41,516 bases of DNA from Cytophagaceae bacterium (GTDB taxonomy: Bacteria > Bacteroidota > Bacteroidia > Cytophagales > Cytophagaceae), in the NCBI GenBank assembly GCA_025455005.1, contig JALONH010000023.1:1-41516 (forward strand), given 5' to 3'. How positions within the stretch are numbered: position 1 is the first letter of the stretch; each line of letters starts with the position of its first letter. Shown here piece by piece: positions 1 through 6,967 of this stretch. The position numbers and the translations under genes were made by a program. The notes under the pieces were generated by a model. The model made no database searches, was not told the DNA's origin, and saw nothing but the letters and a program-made list of their open reading frames with translations.

Positions 1-83
1 TAGCCCGACCTCAGAATTATCCCTTTGTTGTTAGATGTACATAAATAAAAATTGCATTATTTATTTACAAAGTAAAGATATGA

Positions 84-145
84 GCCCGACCCCGAGCGCA
101 GAGAAGTAACTAAGTAAGGAAACGCATCCGCGAGGGGGCACGCCC
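84..145 (+). repeat. Interspersed repeat fragment (GCCCGACCCCGAG ... GCGAGGGGGCACGCCC)
   Basis: The conserved ends gcccgaccccgag (84-96) and gcgagggggcacgccc (130-145) recur at 3868-3879 and 3913-3928, with an unrelated spacer between them. This copy lacks the upstream gcgtgagggat module seen in the second copy, so it is a partial element. A further trace, tagcccgacctcag, sits at positions 1-14 and may be the end of another copy cut by the window edge. I recall similar elements as common in Bacteroidota genomes. Orientation is set to match the second copy. The rest of 1-397 has no convincing gene. Confidence 0.6.
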
Positions 146-320
146 AAAAGAAACATTGAATACGTGTTCGTGACGCCGCAATTATTTCCTTCTCCTATAC
201 TACTCCCCTGTGAGCGGCTAAAAACACAATACGGGCGATAGTAGTGGGTACAGAAACCTGTTCAATGAGATAAAAAAAATAGGATATGCACCTACATTTT
301 TAGTTTCTCGTAGGTTTGCG

Positions 321-345
321 CAAAAAAAATCATTTGCAATGATTG
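321..345 (-). terminator. Weak intrinsic terminator after the alkyltransferase-like gene
   Basis: Read on the minus strand, the inverted repeat aatcatt / aatgatt (329-345, 3-base loop) is followed by a run of eight T (plus-strand A run from 322). It lies about 50 bases past the stop of the minus-strand gene ending at 398. The stem is short and AT-rich, so termination would be weak. Confidence 0.5.
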
Positions 346-397
346 ATAAGCCCTAAAGCATAGAAGGAATATCCTATGCTATATTGCCTAAGCGGTC

Positions 398-751
398 TTA
401 TAAAGACAACTCCTGCATCGGATCCCAAAATACAAGATTAAAATCAACAATCTGGTTATCCTGCACTTGAATTCCCTCTGCTTTCAGCGCTTTTTCCATA
501 AAATCAGGTTCAGGGAAATGACCTTTTCCTGTTAATAACCCCACTCGATTTACAACACGATGCGCCGGCACCGGTGGGTGTACGCTATGAGAGGCATTCA
601 TAGCCCAACCTACCATCCGAGCTCCGATTCCTAGATAATTGGCTATAGCTCCATAACTCGTTACCCTTCCATTGGGAATCAACCGGACCACCTCATACAC
701 GGAATCAAAGGAAAATCGAGGTTTCGTTTCGTCGAAAATATCCTTTATCAT
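398..751 (-). CDS. Alkyltransferase-like (MGMT-family) DNA-binding protein without the acceptor cysteine
   Basis: This 117-residue protein matches the DNA-binding domain of O6-alkylguanine-DNA alkyltransferases. It has the helix-turn-helix start IPNGRVTSYGAIA (residues 25-37), the recognition helix ARMVGWAMN (44-52) and the active-site segment. Where true MGMT enzymes read PCHRV, this one reads PAHRV (62-66), so the alkyl-accepting cysteine is absent. Members with such a change (ATL proteins) bind alkylated guanine and recruit nucleotide excision repair rather than repairing directly; in characterised ATLs the substitute is usually Trp, here Ala. The length fits stand-alone ATLs. The gene is monocistronic and faces away from the xylanase gene. 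Function as an ATL is inferred from family knowledge; the missing cysteine is seen directly. Confidence 0.88.
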   Translation of the reverse strand: MIKDIFDETKPRFSFDSVYEVVRLIPNGRVTSYGAIANYLGIGARMVGWAMNASHSVHPPVPAHRVVNRVGLLTGKGHFPEPDFMEKALKAEGIQVQDNQIVDFNLVFWDPMQELSL

Positions 752-808
752 ATATATAATAGTACTTTTGTGATATATTTGTACTCCTTCTCTTATCGTC
801 TGCTCAAT

Positions 809-2833
809 ATGAAAAAAATATTTGGAATAGTATTAGGCTTCATCTTTTTTCAAGTTCATGCCCAAAATCTGTTTACCAATCCCGGTTTTGAATCGGGTGT
901 GGTAGAGTTCTCCATGTGGACGGATGCTGCAGCCGGTTATCAAGCTACTTGGTCTGCTACAACAGCTGAAAAACATTCCGGTAATCAATCGGCTCGAATC
1001 AACGTTACGGCAGTTGGTTCCAACGCAAACGATTATTACAACAGTATTTGGAGGGTACAAGTAAGTAGAGCCGGATTTGCAGTTACAGAAGGGGAGAAGT
1101 TACTTATATCTTTTTGGGCAAAGTCGGATGCTAACCGAAAGTTTGAGTTTGGAATTACTAAAAACTCGCCTGATTGGAGAGATTATTATATGGAGAGTGT
1201 TTCTTTGTCTACGACTTGGACCTATTATGAAATGGTTTTTGTGGCACCCCAAACCACTACAACTGATATTCGCTTGGTATTAAAAGCAGGCACAGCGGTA
1301 GGGAACGTTTATATCGATGATGTTTCTATCACCCGACAAGGAAATGATAATAATTGGTACGCTACAGCTGAACAACGTATTCAAACCATTCGCAAAGGAG
1401 ATCTGGAAGTTGTTTTGGAAAACAATGCCGGTCAACCCATAGCCAATTGTCCGGTTCGCATAGAACTTACTTCCCATGATTTCAAGTGGGGAACAGCGAT
1501 GAGTATATCTGCTGCTCAAAACGCTACCGAAGATTGGTATAAGTCAACCGCAGCTTCCTTGTTCCATTATGGAGTTATGGAAAATGATTTCAAATGGCCT
1601 TCGATGGAATATTCCAATGGCAATGTAAATTATACGGCCGTTCAACGGTATTTCGATTGGGCATCAACGGTAAATTGGGATTTTAGAGCACATACTCTAG
1701 TATGGTCGGGAAGTCAGGCAGGAGGACCCAATGGAACAGACTATTGGATTACCCCACAGTGGTTGTGGTCGGTATCACCCGACTCCGCTCGGAAGTTGAT
1801 ACGTCGACGTATAGAACGAGAAATGACGTATTATCGGAATGTCTTTACCGAATACGATGTCATTAACGAACCGGTGCATGAAACCGAATTGGAAGATTGG
1901 TTGGGAAAAAATATCCATGTTCAAATCGTGCAATGGGCTAGAGCCGCAGACCCTACAGCTAAGTTGTATGTAAACGATTATGCTAATATAGACGGAAATA
2001 CCAGTTGTGCGTTTCGTCAGTATTTACAAGGATTACAAGATCAAGGGGCCGGAATTGATGGTATAGGATTACAAGGCCATTTTGGTAATGTAGTAGATGT
2101 TCGGGTGTTAAAAGCGCGATTAGATTATTTAGCAACGTTAAACAAACCGATTAAGATTACGGAGTTTGATATGAATGTCGTAGCCATGGGATTAACAGAA
2201 CAACAAATGGCGACGGAATATGCCAAAGTCATGCGGACGGCTTTTTCCCATCCCGCGGTAGAAGGCTTTTTATTTTGGGGGTTCTGGGATGCCCGTCATT
2301 GGATACCCGGAGCCGGATTATACCGATCCGATCGTACACCTAAATTGGCAGCAGATAGCGTACACCATTTACTAAACGAAAAATGGACAACAAAATTAAA
2401 TGCAGTGACAGATGCTACTGGTAAAGTAACCTTTAATGGTTTTTATGGAACGTACAACATAGTAACCAGTGGATGTGTGGCCGGAAATAATACAGCCATT
2501 GCTTATTTTAATTCGAATGACAAACGAGATACAACCACATTAACCGGAATCACAACCGGGAGTACGAATCGAGTACCTGTAAAAACGTGCACGGTGTTTC
2601 CTAACCCCGGAACGCAATCCTATGTAGACATCCAGTGGGAGAGCAGTACAGGAAATGTATATACCATACAAATTGTAGATGCTACCGGAAGAATAGTACA
2701 AGAAAAAAACAATGTACAACCCGGTACAGATTCAGCATACCGATTATCCTTACCACCATTAACCGAGGGGAGCTACACGATTATTATTACCGGGGAAGAA
2801 GGTGTATATCAAAATCAATGGATAAAGATGTAA
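809..2833 (+). CDS. Secreted GH10 endo-beta-1,4-xylanase with N-terminal carbohydrate-binding domain and T9SS sorting tail
   Basis: The protein has 674 residues. A signal peptide (MKKIFGIVLGFIFF, cleavage near HA-Q18) precedes a CBM4/9-like beta-sandwich (about 20-175, with NPGFESG and HSGNQSARIN). A glycoside hydrolase family 10 barrel follows (about 185-525). The catalytic acid/base is Glu354 in DVINEP and the nucleophile is Glu452 in ITEFDMN. The C-terminus (about 600-674) has the type A T9SS signature VFPNPG and a short beta-domain, so the enzyme is probably exported and anchored or released at the cell surface to cut xylan. An upstream in-frame GTG at 770 was rejected: it lies in a promoter-like TATATTTG region (774-781) and would add residues before a proper signal peptide. 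No other xylan-degradation genes adjoin it. Confidence 0.93.
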   Translation: MKKIFGIVLGFIFFQVHAQNLFTNPGFESGVVEFSMWTDAAAGYQATWSATTAEKHSGNQSARINVTAVGSNANDYYNSIWRVQVSRAGFAVTEGEKLLISFWAKSDANRKFEFGITKNSPDWRDYYMESVSLSTTWTYYEMVFVAPQTTTTDIRLVLKAGTAVGNVYIDDVSITRQGNDNNWYATAEQRIQTIRKGDLEVVLENNAGQPIANCPVRIELTSHDFKWGTAMSISAAQNATEDWYKSTAASLFHYGVMENDFKWPSMEYSNGNVNYTAVQRYFDWASTVNWDFRAHTLVWSGSQAGGPNGTDYWITPQWLWSVSPDSARKLIRRRIEREMTYYRNVFTEYDVINEPVHETELEDWLGKNIHVQIVQWARAADPTAKLYVNDYANIDGNTSCAFRQYLQGLQDQGAGIDGIGLQGHFGNVVDVRVLKARLDYLATLNKPIKITEFDMNVVAMGLTEQQMATEYAKVMRTAFSHPAVEGFLFWGFWDARHWIPGAGLYRSDRTPKLAADSVHHLLNEKWTTKLNAVTDATGKVTFNGFYGTYNIVTSGCVAGNNTAIAYFNSNDKRDTTTLTGITTGSTNRVPVKTCTVFPNPGTQSYVDIQWESSTGNVYTIQIVDATGRIVQEKNNVQPGTDSAYRLSLPPLTEGSYTIIITGEEGVYQNQWIKM

Positions 2834-2857
2834 TAGCCTTCTTTCCAAACGTCTCAG

Positions 2858-2901
2858 ACCTACAAGGTGTAACAGAACTATAGCAACACCTTGCAGGTGT
2901 A
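2858..2901. repeat. Hairpin repeat, copy 1 (upstream of nucleotidyltransferase pair)
   Basis: An imperfect palindrome with arms 2858-2870 (acctacaaggtgt) and 2886-2898 (acaccttgcaggt) pairs at 12 of 13 positions. The stretch 2876-2901 is repeated base for base at 3735-3760, giving a 26-base perfect direct repeat on either side of the 43-codon ORF and nucleotidyltransferase. The form resembles REP-like or mobile hairpin elements of Bacteroidota. It could also act as a terminator for the xylanase gene, which ends 25 bases upstream. Confidence 0.75.
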
Positions 2902-3051
2902 TCTTTATCTTTTTGAGTTCTATTTTATTCGCTCCCCAAAAAACGTTCCGCCACCTAATTCGATAGGAGGATAGTTCCGGATTTGATGTTGCCATTTTGT
3001 TTACTTACATTTAATTAAAAAAATCATCTGAATACAATATTTAAGATAAAT

Positions 3052-3183
3052 ATGCCGACTGAAAAAGTGAACCATACTTTACCCTTAAACGTGTATGAAA
3101 AACGTTTCTTACTATTAATGAAATTGGTAAGAATAGACCAAATGCTAAAAAATGCAAAGATTACTCATCAACCCATGAAGTAA
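3052..3183 (+). CDS. 43-residue hypothetical protein coupled to the nucleotidyltransferase
   Basis: This is a short open frame, MPTEKVNHTLPLNVYEKRFL... ending in HQPMK. Its stop is one base before the ATG of the nucleotidyltransferase, the spacing of translationally coupled genes. The middle (YEKRFLLLMKLVRIDQMLKNAK) could form an amphipathic basic helix. I have a general recollection of similar 40-60 residue proteins ahead of nucleotidyltransferases of this type in Bacteroidota, but cannot verify it here. No function can be assigned. It might be a partner or antitoxin-like peptide, or simply a coupling leader. No strong ribosome-binding site is visible. Confidence 0.5.
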   Translation: MPTEKVNHTLPLNVYEKRFLLLMKLVRIDQMLKNAKITHQPMK

Positions 3184-3184
3184 G

Positions 3185-3667
3185 ATGGACATTTTGGATG
3201 AAGAAGTCCTTAATTTGTGGCGGAGCTTTCAAACATGTAGGCTTCAATATATCATGGTGGGAGGCTTTGCTACTAATTTGCATGGTTTTTCTAGAACAAC
3301 AGCCGATTTGGATATTTGGATAAAGGATACAGTAGAAAACAGGATTTCTTTACGCGATGCATTAGTAGAGTTTGGATATGGAGAAATAAAAAATATTGAA
3401 ACCTTAGAATTTGTTCCTGGATGGACTTCTTTCCGTTTATCCTCTGGATTAGAATTAGATATCATGACCTATTTAAAAGGTTTTCCTCAGGATCGTTTTG
3501 ATGAGTGTTTGAAATATGCCAGTAAGGCAACTATATTTAATTTAGATGTCTTCTTTTTACACATCAATCATCTCATTGAAGCAAAAAAAGCCACTTTGAG
3601 ATCTAAAGATTTGGTAGATATTGAGGAACTTGAAAAAATAAGAAGAAATCGGAATGAAATCGAATAA
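3185..3667 (+). CDS. Minimal nucleotidyltransferase-fold protein (MNT/AbiEii-like)
   Basis: This 160-residue protein has the core of the polymerase-beta-type nucleotidyltransferase fold. The segment IMVGGFATNLHGFSRTTADLDIW (about 23-45) gives the GG motif and the metal-binding pair Asp41-x-Asp43, and the third carboxylate is Asp92 in LELDI. A C-terminal helical part contains HLIEAKKATLRSKDLVD, typical of the family. Relatives include MNT-type antitoxins that AMPylate or modify HEPN toxins, and AbiEii-type toxins; there is no HEPN gene beside it, only the 43-codon ORF upstream. The pair is bracketed by hairpin repeats at 2858-2901 and 3717-3760, which suggests insertion or exchange as a cassette. 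The fold call is firm; substrate and biological role are unknown. Confidence 0.8.
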   Translation: MDILDEEVLNLWRSFQTCRLQYIMVGGFATNLHGFSRTTADLDIWIKDTVENRISLRDALVEFGYGEIKNIETLEFVPGWTSFRLSSGLELDIMTYLKGFPQDRFDECLKYASKATIFNLDVFFLHINHLIEAKKATLRSKDLVDIEELEKIRRNRNEIE

Positions 3668-3716
3668 ATAGGAGTAAGCGTTCTGAATCTTATTTTATTT
3701 TGAACAAATATTACTC

Positions 3717-3760
3717 ACCTGCAAGTTGTAGTAAAACTATAGCAACACCTTGCAGGTGTA
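3717..3760. repeat. Hairpin repeat, copy 2 (downstream of nucleotidyltransferase pair)
   Basis: Arms 3717-3729 (acctgcaagttgt) and 3745-3757 (acaccttgcaggt) pair at 12 of 13 positions. Bases 3735-3760 are identical to 2876-2901. The left arms of the two copies differ at two positions, each copy having its own mismatch, so the copies have diverged independently there. Confidence 0.75.
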
Positions 3761-3780
3761 CCTATCGAAAAGAGACGTTA

Positions 3781-3928
3781 TGCGTGAGGGATAGAAGCGG
3801 AAATCCCGCCGCTTCTTGAACCACACTACAACGCTCTGAAGTATCAGCGGCGGATTGCAGTGGATAACCCGACCCCGAGTAGGTGAAGGGGAGTGTTTAT
3901 GGTGTAGTATTGGCGAGGGGGCACGCCC
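3781..3928 (+). repeat. Structured interspersed repeat, possible Flavo-1-like RNA element
   Basis: The element opens with gcgtgagggatagaagcgg (3782-3800). It contains a GC-rich stem (atcccgccgct against agcggcggat, around 3803-3856), then ataacccgaccccgag (3864-3879), and ends with gcgagggggcacgccc (3913-3928). The last two blocks recur at 84-145. A conserved frame around a variable hairpin, repeated in one genome, is the layout I associate with a widespread Bacteroidota repeat. It may correspond to the Rfam Flavo-1 motif, but that match is from memory and untested. The GC-rich character contrasts with the AT-rich surroundings. Confidence 0.55.
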
Positions 3929-3943
3929 CAAAATTCTGTATAT

Positions 3944-3970
3944 AAAAAAAGTCCGATGGTTATCGGACTT
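3944..3970 (-). terminator. Intrinsic terminator for the 52-residue secreted peptide gene
   Basis: The perfect stem aagtccgat / atcggactt (3949-3957 and 3962-3970, 4-base loop) is followed on the minus strand by seven T (plus-strand A run 3944-3950). It lies 8 bases past the stop codon at 3978 of the minus-strand small gene. Confidence 0.8.
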
Positions 3971-3977
3971 AAACTTA

Positions 3978-4136
3978 TTAATGTTGGAAATTAAATAGAT
4001 ATTTTGATTTGGACTTTTTAGCCTTTTTATGGCTCTTATGTTTGCCTTTCTTTTCCGGTGGATGTTGTACCACAGCGGAACTGCTAAATACGATCGATAG
4101 TATAAATACAATAGAATAGAGGAATCTGCTTTTCAT
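3978..4136 (-). CDS. Small secreted Lys/His-rich protein, 52 residues
   Basis: The product starts MKSRFLYSIVFILSIVFSSSA, a good signal peptide. It continues with a strongly basic segment (PPEKKGKHKSHKKAKKSKSK) and ends YLFNFQH. Support that this is a real gene: a promoter-like TACTTTTG on the minus strand at 4156-4163, and an intrinsic terminator directly after the stop. The mature peptide would be only about 30 residues and highly positively charged. Two other small exported proteins nearby, at 4282 and 6968, also carry K/H-rich stretches just after their signal peptides. Function unknown; binding to polyanions such as LPS, DNA or acidic polysaccharide would fit the charge but is inference. 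Confidence 0.7.
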   Translation of the reverse strand: MKSRFLYSIVFILSIVFSSSAVVQHPPEKKGKHKSHKKAKKSKSKYLFNFQH

Positions 4137-4281
4137 ATGGGTCAAATTTTCACTACAAAAGTACTAATTTTTAGCCGAATCCTTTAAATTTTATAAATAT
4201 TTTGATGCAATTGAACTTTTTATACCATATATTCGTATATTGTGTTAAGGAATTGTTAAGAAACCGTTAAATAATAGTAAC

Positions 4282-4641
4282 ATGAAAAAGGCAATGTTGG
4301 TAAGTATTATAGTATTTGTGACCGGAATGGTTGCATTTGCTTCAGGTTCTAACGGTAAATCGCATAAAGCGGTTAAATCAACTCACAAATCGATAAACGA
4401 TGTAATGCGAAATGCGCCGAACGTATCGACGACTGCGTATGCCTTGGTTAACTTTTCTGTCGATGATCAAGGTGTTATACACGTAGTTCAAGTTATGACC
4501 CATAACGACGCGCTCCGTCAGTATGTATACCAAACGATGGATAACAAGAAATTAAAATTAACACCGGAGCAATTGCAAATGGGAATGGTCAAAGTAGAAT
4601 TTCAACCCACTACTACCTACGATTTGTACTTCCAATATTAA
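4282..4641 (+). CDS. Small secreted protein with K/H-rich segment, 119 residues, function unknown
   Basis: The signal peptide MKKAMLVSIIVFVTGMVAFA is followed by a basic Ser/Lys/His segment (GKSHKAVKSTHKS) and a small alpha/beta domain. The latter contains ALVNFSVDDQGVIHVVQV, with a strand-turn-strand pattern reminiscent of the C-terminal domain of TonB-like proteins. That resemblance is weak and I do not assign the family. The gene is divergent from the 52-residue peptide gene, with 145 bases between them, and has its own terminator at 4663-4700. I know of no described role. Confidence 0.8.
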   Translation: MKKAMLVSIIVFVTGMVAFASGSNGKSHKAVKSTHKSINDVMRNAPNVSTTAYALVNFSVDDQGVIHVVQVMTHNDALRQYVYQTMDNKKLKLTPEQLQMGMVKVEFQPTTTYDLYFQY

Positions 4642-4662
4642 ACCCAATTTAATTTTACCCGT

Positions 4663-4700
4663 AAAAAAAAGCATTCAAGTACCTCTTGAATGCTTTTTTT
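4663..4700 (+). terminator. Intrinsic terminator after the 119-residue secreted protein gene
   Basis: The stem gcattcaag / cttgaatgc (4671-4679 and 4685-4693) is preceded by eight A and followed by seven T, so the hairpin can extend. It follows the stop at 4641 by about 20 bases. It also argues against any start of the next gene before 4700. Confidence 0.9.
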
Positions 4701-4733
4701 ATGTATCATTATATGGATTTTAAAACTAGTACT

Positions 4734-6650
4734 ATGAATAAACCCTCCATTATCATCTCCATTCTATGGTTGTTTTGTTTAGTTTCCCAAGCTCAGGTTA
4801 TACCGGGTGATTACAATAAAAATTTTAAAAACGGGGAAACGCACGTTTTAAGTGAAGAACCCGGATTGGCACTACCGTACTTGACAGAGGCTTATCGGGT
4901 AAAACCTAATCCCATGTTGGCACAAATGATTTACACCTGTTATGTAGACATTCAAGATGAAGATAAAGCTCTTCCTTACCTGACTGCTGCCAAACAAGGA
5001 GGAATTAAAGACAAAAAAATCGATTTTTATATTGGCAGGGCATACCACAAATTACATAAACTAAAAGAAGCCATTGCTTCTTATGAAGCCTATAAAGCTA
5101 CCTTGAAGCCCAATGAACACCATGAGTTACATATTACACAACAGTATATAGACCAATGTAATTATGGTCTTGAACTGATGAAAAATCCTCAAAAAGTAAC
5201 CATTAAAAACTTAGGACCGGTAGTGAATTCTCCTTTTCCCGATTATGTACCGGCGGTATCGGCAGATGAAACCGTGCTCATTTTTACCTCTCGTAGAGAC
5301 AATACTACCGGTGGCAAACGGGATACAGACGGTGAGTTTATGGAAGATTTATACCAATCATACAAAATTAATGACAGTACTTGGTCTAGTCCTATCGATA
5401 TCGGAAATGGTATTAATACCGAGTCGCATGATGCTTGTGTTGCGCTTTCGCCGGATGGTATGGAATTAATTTTGTATCGTGTTACCGGAAATGATGGAGG
5501 TGATTTGTATGTCAGTAATTTGAAAGGCGATCAGTGGACTAAACCGGTAAAATTGGGAAATACCATCAACACAAAATACTGGGAACCGAGTGCAACGATT
5601 ACGGCTGACGAAAAGGTAATCTTTTTTACTAGTAATCGGGACGGCGGCTATGGTGGCAGGGATATATATATGACTAAAATGCTTGAAAATGGTCAATTTG
5701 GACCTGCTATCCTGTTAGGGCCTAAAATAAATACGCCGGAAGACGAAGATTCTCCTTTTATCCATGCCGATGGAAAGACGTTGTATTTTAGTTCAAAAGG
5801 ACATAAAACAATGGGAGGATTCGATATCTTTTCTTGTACCATTAATACGGAAACAGGTGACATCCTAACTGAGCCGGTTAATGTGGGTTACCCTATCAAT
5901 ACAGCCGGAGATGATGTCTTCTTCGTGTGGTCTGCAGACAATAAGAGAGCGTACTTTTCTTCTGAACGCGATGGGGGATATGGTGAAAAAGATATTTATA
6001 TGTTGGAACGCCAAGAAGCTAAAGCAGCTTTAGTGATGGTGAAAGGACAAATCATTCATTGTGATGGGAAAAAACCGGTAGCGGCAACGATCAAAGTGAC
6101 CGATTTAGCAACGCAAAAAATGGTTGGAGTGTACAACTCTAATGCGTCAACCGGAAAGTATACGGTAGTGTTACCGGCAGGTAAAAATTATGGGATTGCG
6201 GTAGAAGCACCGGGTTTCTTATTTCACTCCAGTAACATCAATATTCCATTGCTTGAAAATTACATCGAAATAGTAGATACTGTTTGTATGAATAAAATTC
6301 AAGTAGGTAAGGCAATTGTATTACGTAATGTGTTTTTTGATGTAAATAAATCAGTCTTACGACCGGAGTCGGTTCAAGAACTTGACCGTTTGTTGGCGAT
6401 ATTAAATGAGAATCCAACGTTGAAAATTCAAATTTCCGGTCATACAGACAGTGATGGGAATGACGATTCTAACTTGAAGTTATCCGATGATAGAGCCAAA
6501 GCGGTAGTTCAATACTTGATTAGTAAAGGAATTAAAGCGGACCGACTGACCTATAAAGGGTATGGGGAGACGAAGCCGATGGCTCCGAACGATACTCCTG
6601 AAAACAAACAATTAAACCGTAGAACGGAATTTGAGATTATCAGTCAGTAG
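4734..6650 (+). CDS. PorE-like outer-membrane-associated protein: TPR, PD40 beta-propeller, carboxypeptidase-regulatory-like domain, OmpA domain
   Basis: The protein has 638 residues. The order is: signal peptide (1-20, ending VSQA-Q), TPR-like helices (about 30-145), five PD40-type blades (about 165-440; for example TADEKVIFFTSNRDGGYGG and SADNKRAYFSSERDGGYGE), a CarboxypepD-regulatory-like beta-sandwich (about 450-525) and an OmpA C-terminal peptidoglycan-binding domain (about 535-638, with GHTDSDG, LSDDRAKAV and NRRTEFEI). This is the architecture of PorE of the type IX secretion system, which anchors the complex to peptidoglycan. Many Bacteroidota carry several paralogues, so membership of the T9SS core is not certain. 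Earlier in-frame ATGs at 4686 and 4701 lie in or beside the preceding terminator; 4734 begins the signal peptide. Confidence 0.88.
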   Translation: MNKPSIIISILWLFCLVSQAQVIPGDYNKNFKNGETHVLSEEPGLALPYLTEAYRVKPNPMLAQMIYTCYVDIQDEDKALPYLTAAKQGGIKDKKIDFYIGRAYHKLHKLKEAIASYEAYKATLKPNEHHELHITQQYIDQCNYGLELMKNPQKVTIKNLGPVVNSPFPDYVPAVSADETVLIFTSRRDNTTGGKRDTDGEFMEDLYQSYKINDSTWSSPIDIGNGINTESHDACVALSPDGMELILYRVTGNDGGDLYVSNLKGDQWTKPVKLGNTINTKYWEPSATITADEKVIFFTSNRDGGYGGRDIYMTKMLENGQFGPAILLGPKINTPEDEDSPFIHADGKTLYFSSKGHKTMGGFDIFSCTINTETGDILTEPVNVGYPINTAGDDVFFVWSADNKRAYFSSERDGGYGEKDIYMLERQEAKAALVMVKGQIIHCDGKKPVAATIKVTDLATQKMVGVYNSNASTGKYTVVLPAGKNYGIAVEAPGFLFHSSNINIPLLENYIEIVDTVCMNKIQVGKAIVLRNVFFDVNKSVLRPESVQELDRLLAILNENPTLKIQISGHTDSDGNDDSNLKLSDDRAKAVVQYLISKGIKADRLTYKGYGETKPMAPNDTPENKQLNRRTEFEIISQ

Positions 6651-6674
6651 ACAGCTATACAATCTATAAAAAGG

Positions 6675-6702
6675 AAAACCCGAGTGCACCCGCTCGGGTT
6701 TT
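6675..6702 (+). terminator. Intrinsic terminator after the PorE-like gene
   Basis: The perfect 10-base stem aaaacccgag / ctcgggtttt (6675-6684 and 6693-6702) begins 24 bases past the stop and is followed by a T-rich stretch. Confidence 0.9.
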
Positions 6703-6739
6703 CATTTTTATATACTCATGGATAAGGCATTAGATTAAT

Positions 6740-6938
6740 ACCCCTCTGTGAAACTCTGTGTCCCTCTTGAACCTCTGTGTTATAATGGGGAACTCTGTGA
6801 TATAATGGGGAACCTTTGTGTTACACCAAATAGTAATTAGGAAGTACTAAAGTGAAAAATCAAGGATATAAATCAAAACCTATTGGTAAATACCTCTCCG
6901 TGAAACTCTGTGTCCCCCTGTGAACCTCCGTGTTATAA
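6740..6938. repeat. Degenerate 'CTCTGTG' repeat block
   Basis: Two diverged copies of a roughly 45-base unit built on the words ctctgtgaaactctgtgtcc and gaacctctgtgttataa lie at 6740-6785 and 6890-6938. Between them, the 20-base unit beginning tataatggggaac is tandemly duplicated with small changes at 6781-6820. The unit is itself made of shorter 'ctctgtg' words, which suggests growth by slippage. No open frame or clear hairpin was found in 6703-6967; this block is what the gap holds. Confidence 0.7.
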
Positions 6939-6967
6939 CTTGGAAAAGCATCTAAAAAGAAAATAAA

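Noticed and set aside
770-808. Upstream GTG start for the xylanase
   Set aside because: It lies within promoter-like sequence and would place 13 residues before a typical signal peptide.
2759-2995. Minus-strand open frame between the xylanase and the 43-codon ORF; in another frame the segment around 2930-2998 reads ...NYPPIELGGGTFFGERIK-stop, like a protein C-terminus
   Set aside because: No start codon, stops immediately upstream, and only about 27 codons; it may be a remnant of a lost gene but cannot be tied to any family.
3737-4111. 124-codon minus-strand open frame across the structured repeat
   Set aside because: It runs through repeat and terminator sequence, has an improbable composition, and overlaps in another frame the 52-residue gene that has promoter, signal peptide and terminator.
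4686-4733. Earlier ATG starts for the PorE-like gene
   Set aside because: They lie within or immediately after the terminator hairpin of the preceding gene; the signal peptide begins at 4734.
6740-6938. CRISPR array
   Set aside because: Repeats are degenerate, unevenly spaced and have no unique spacers or cas genes nearby.
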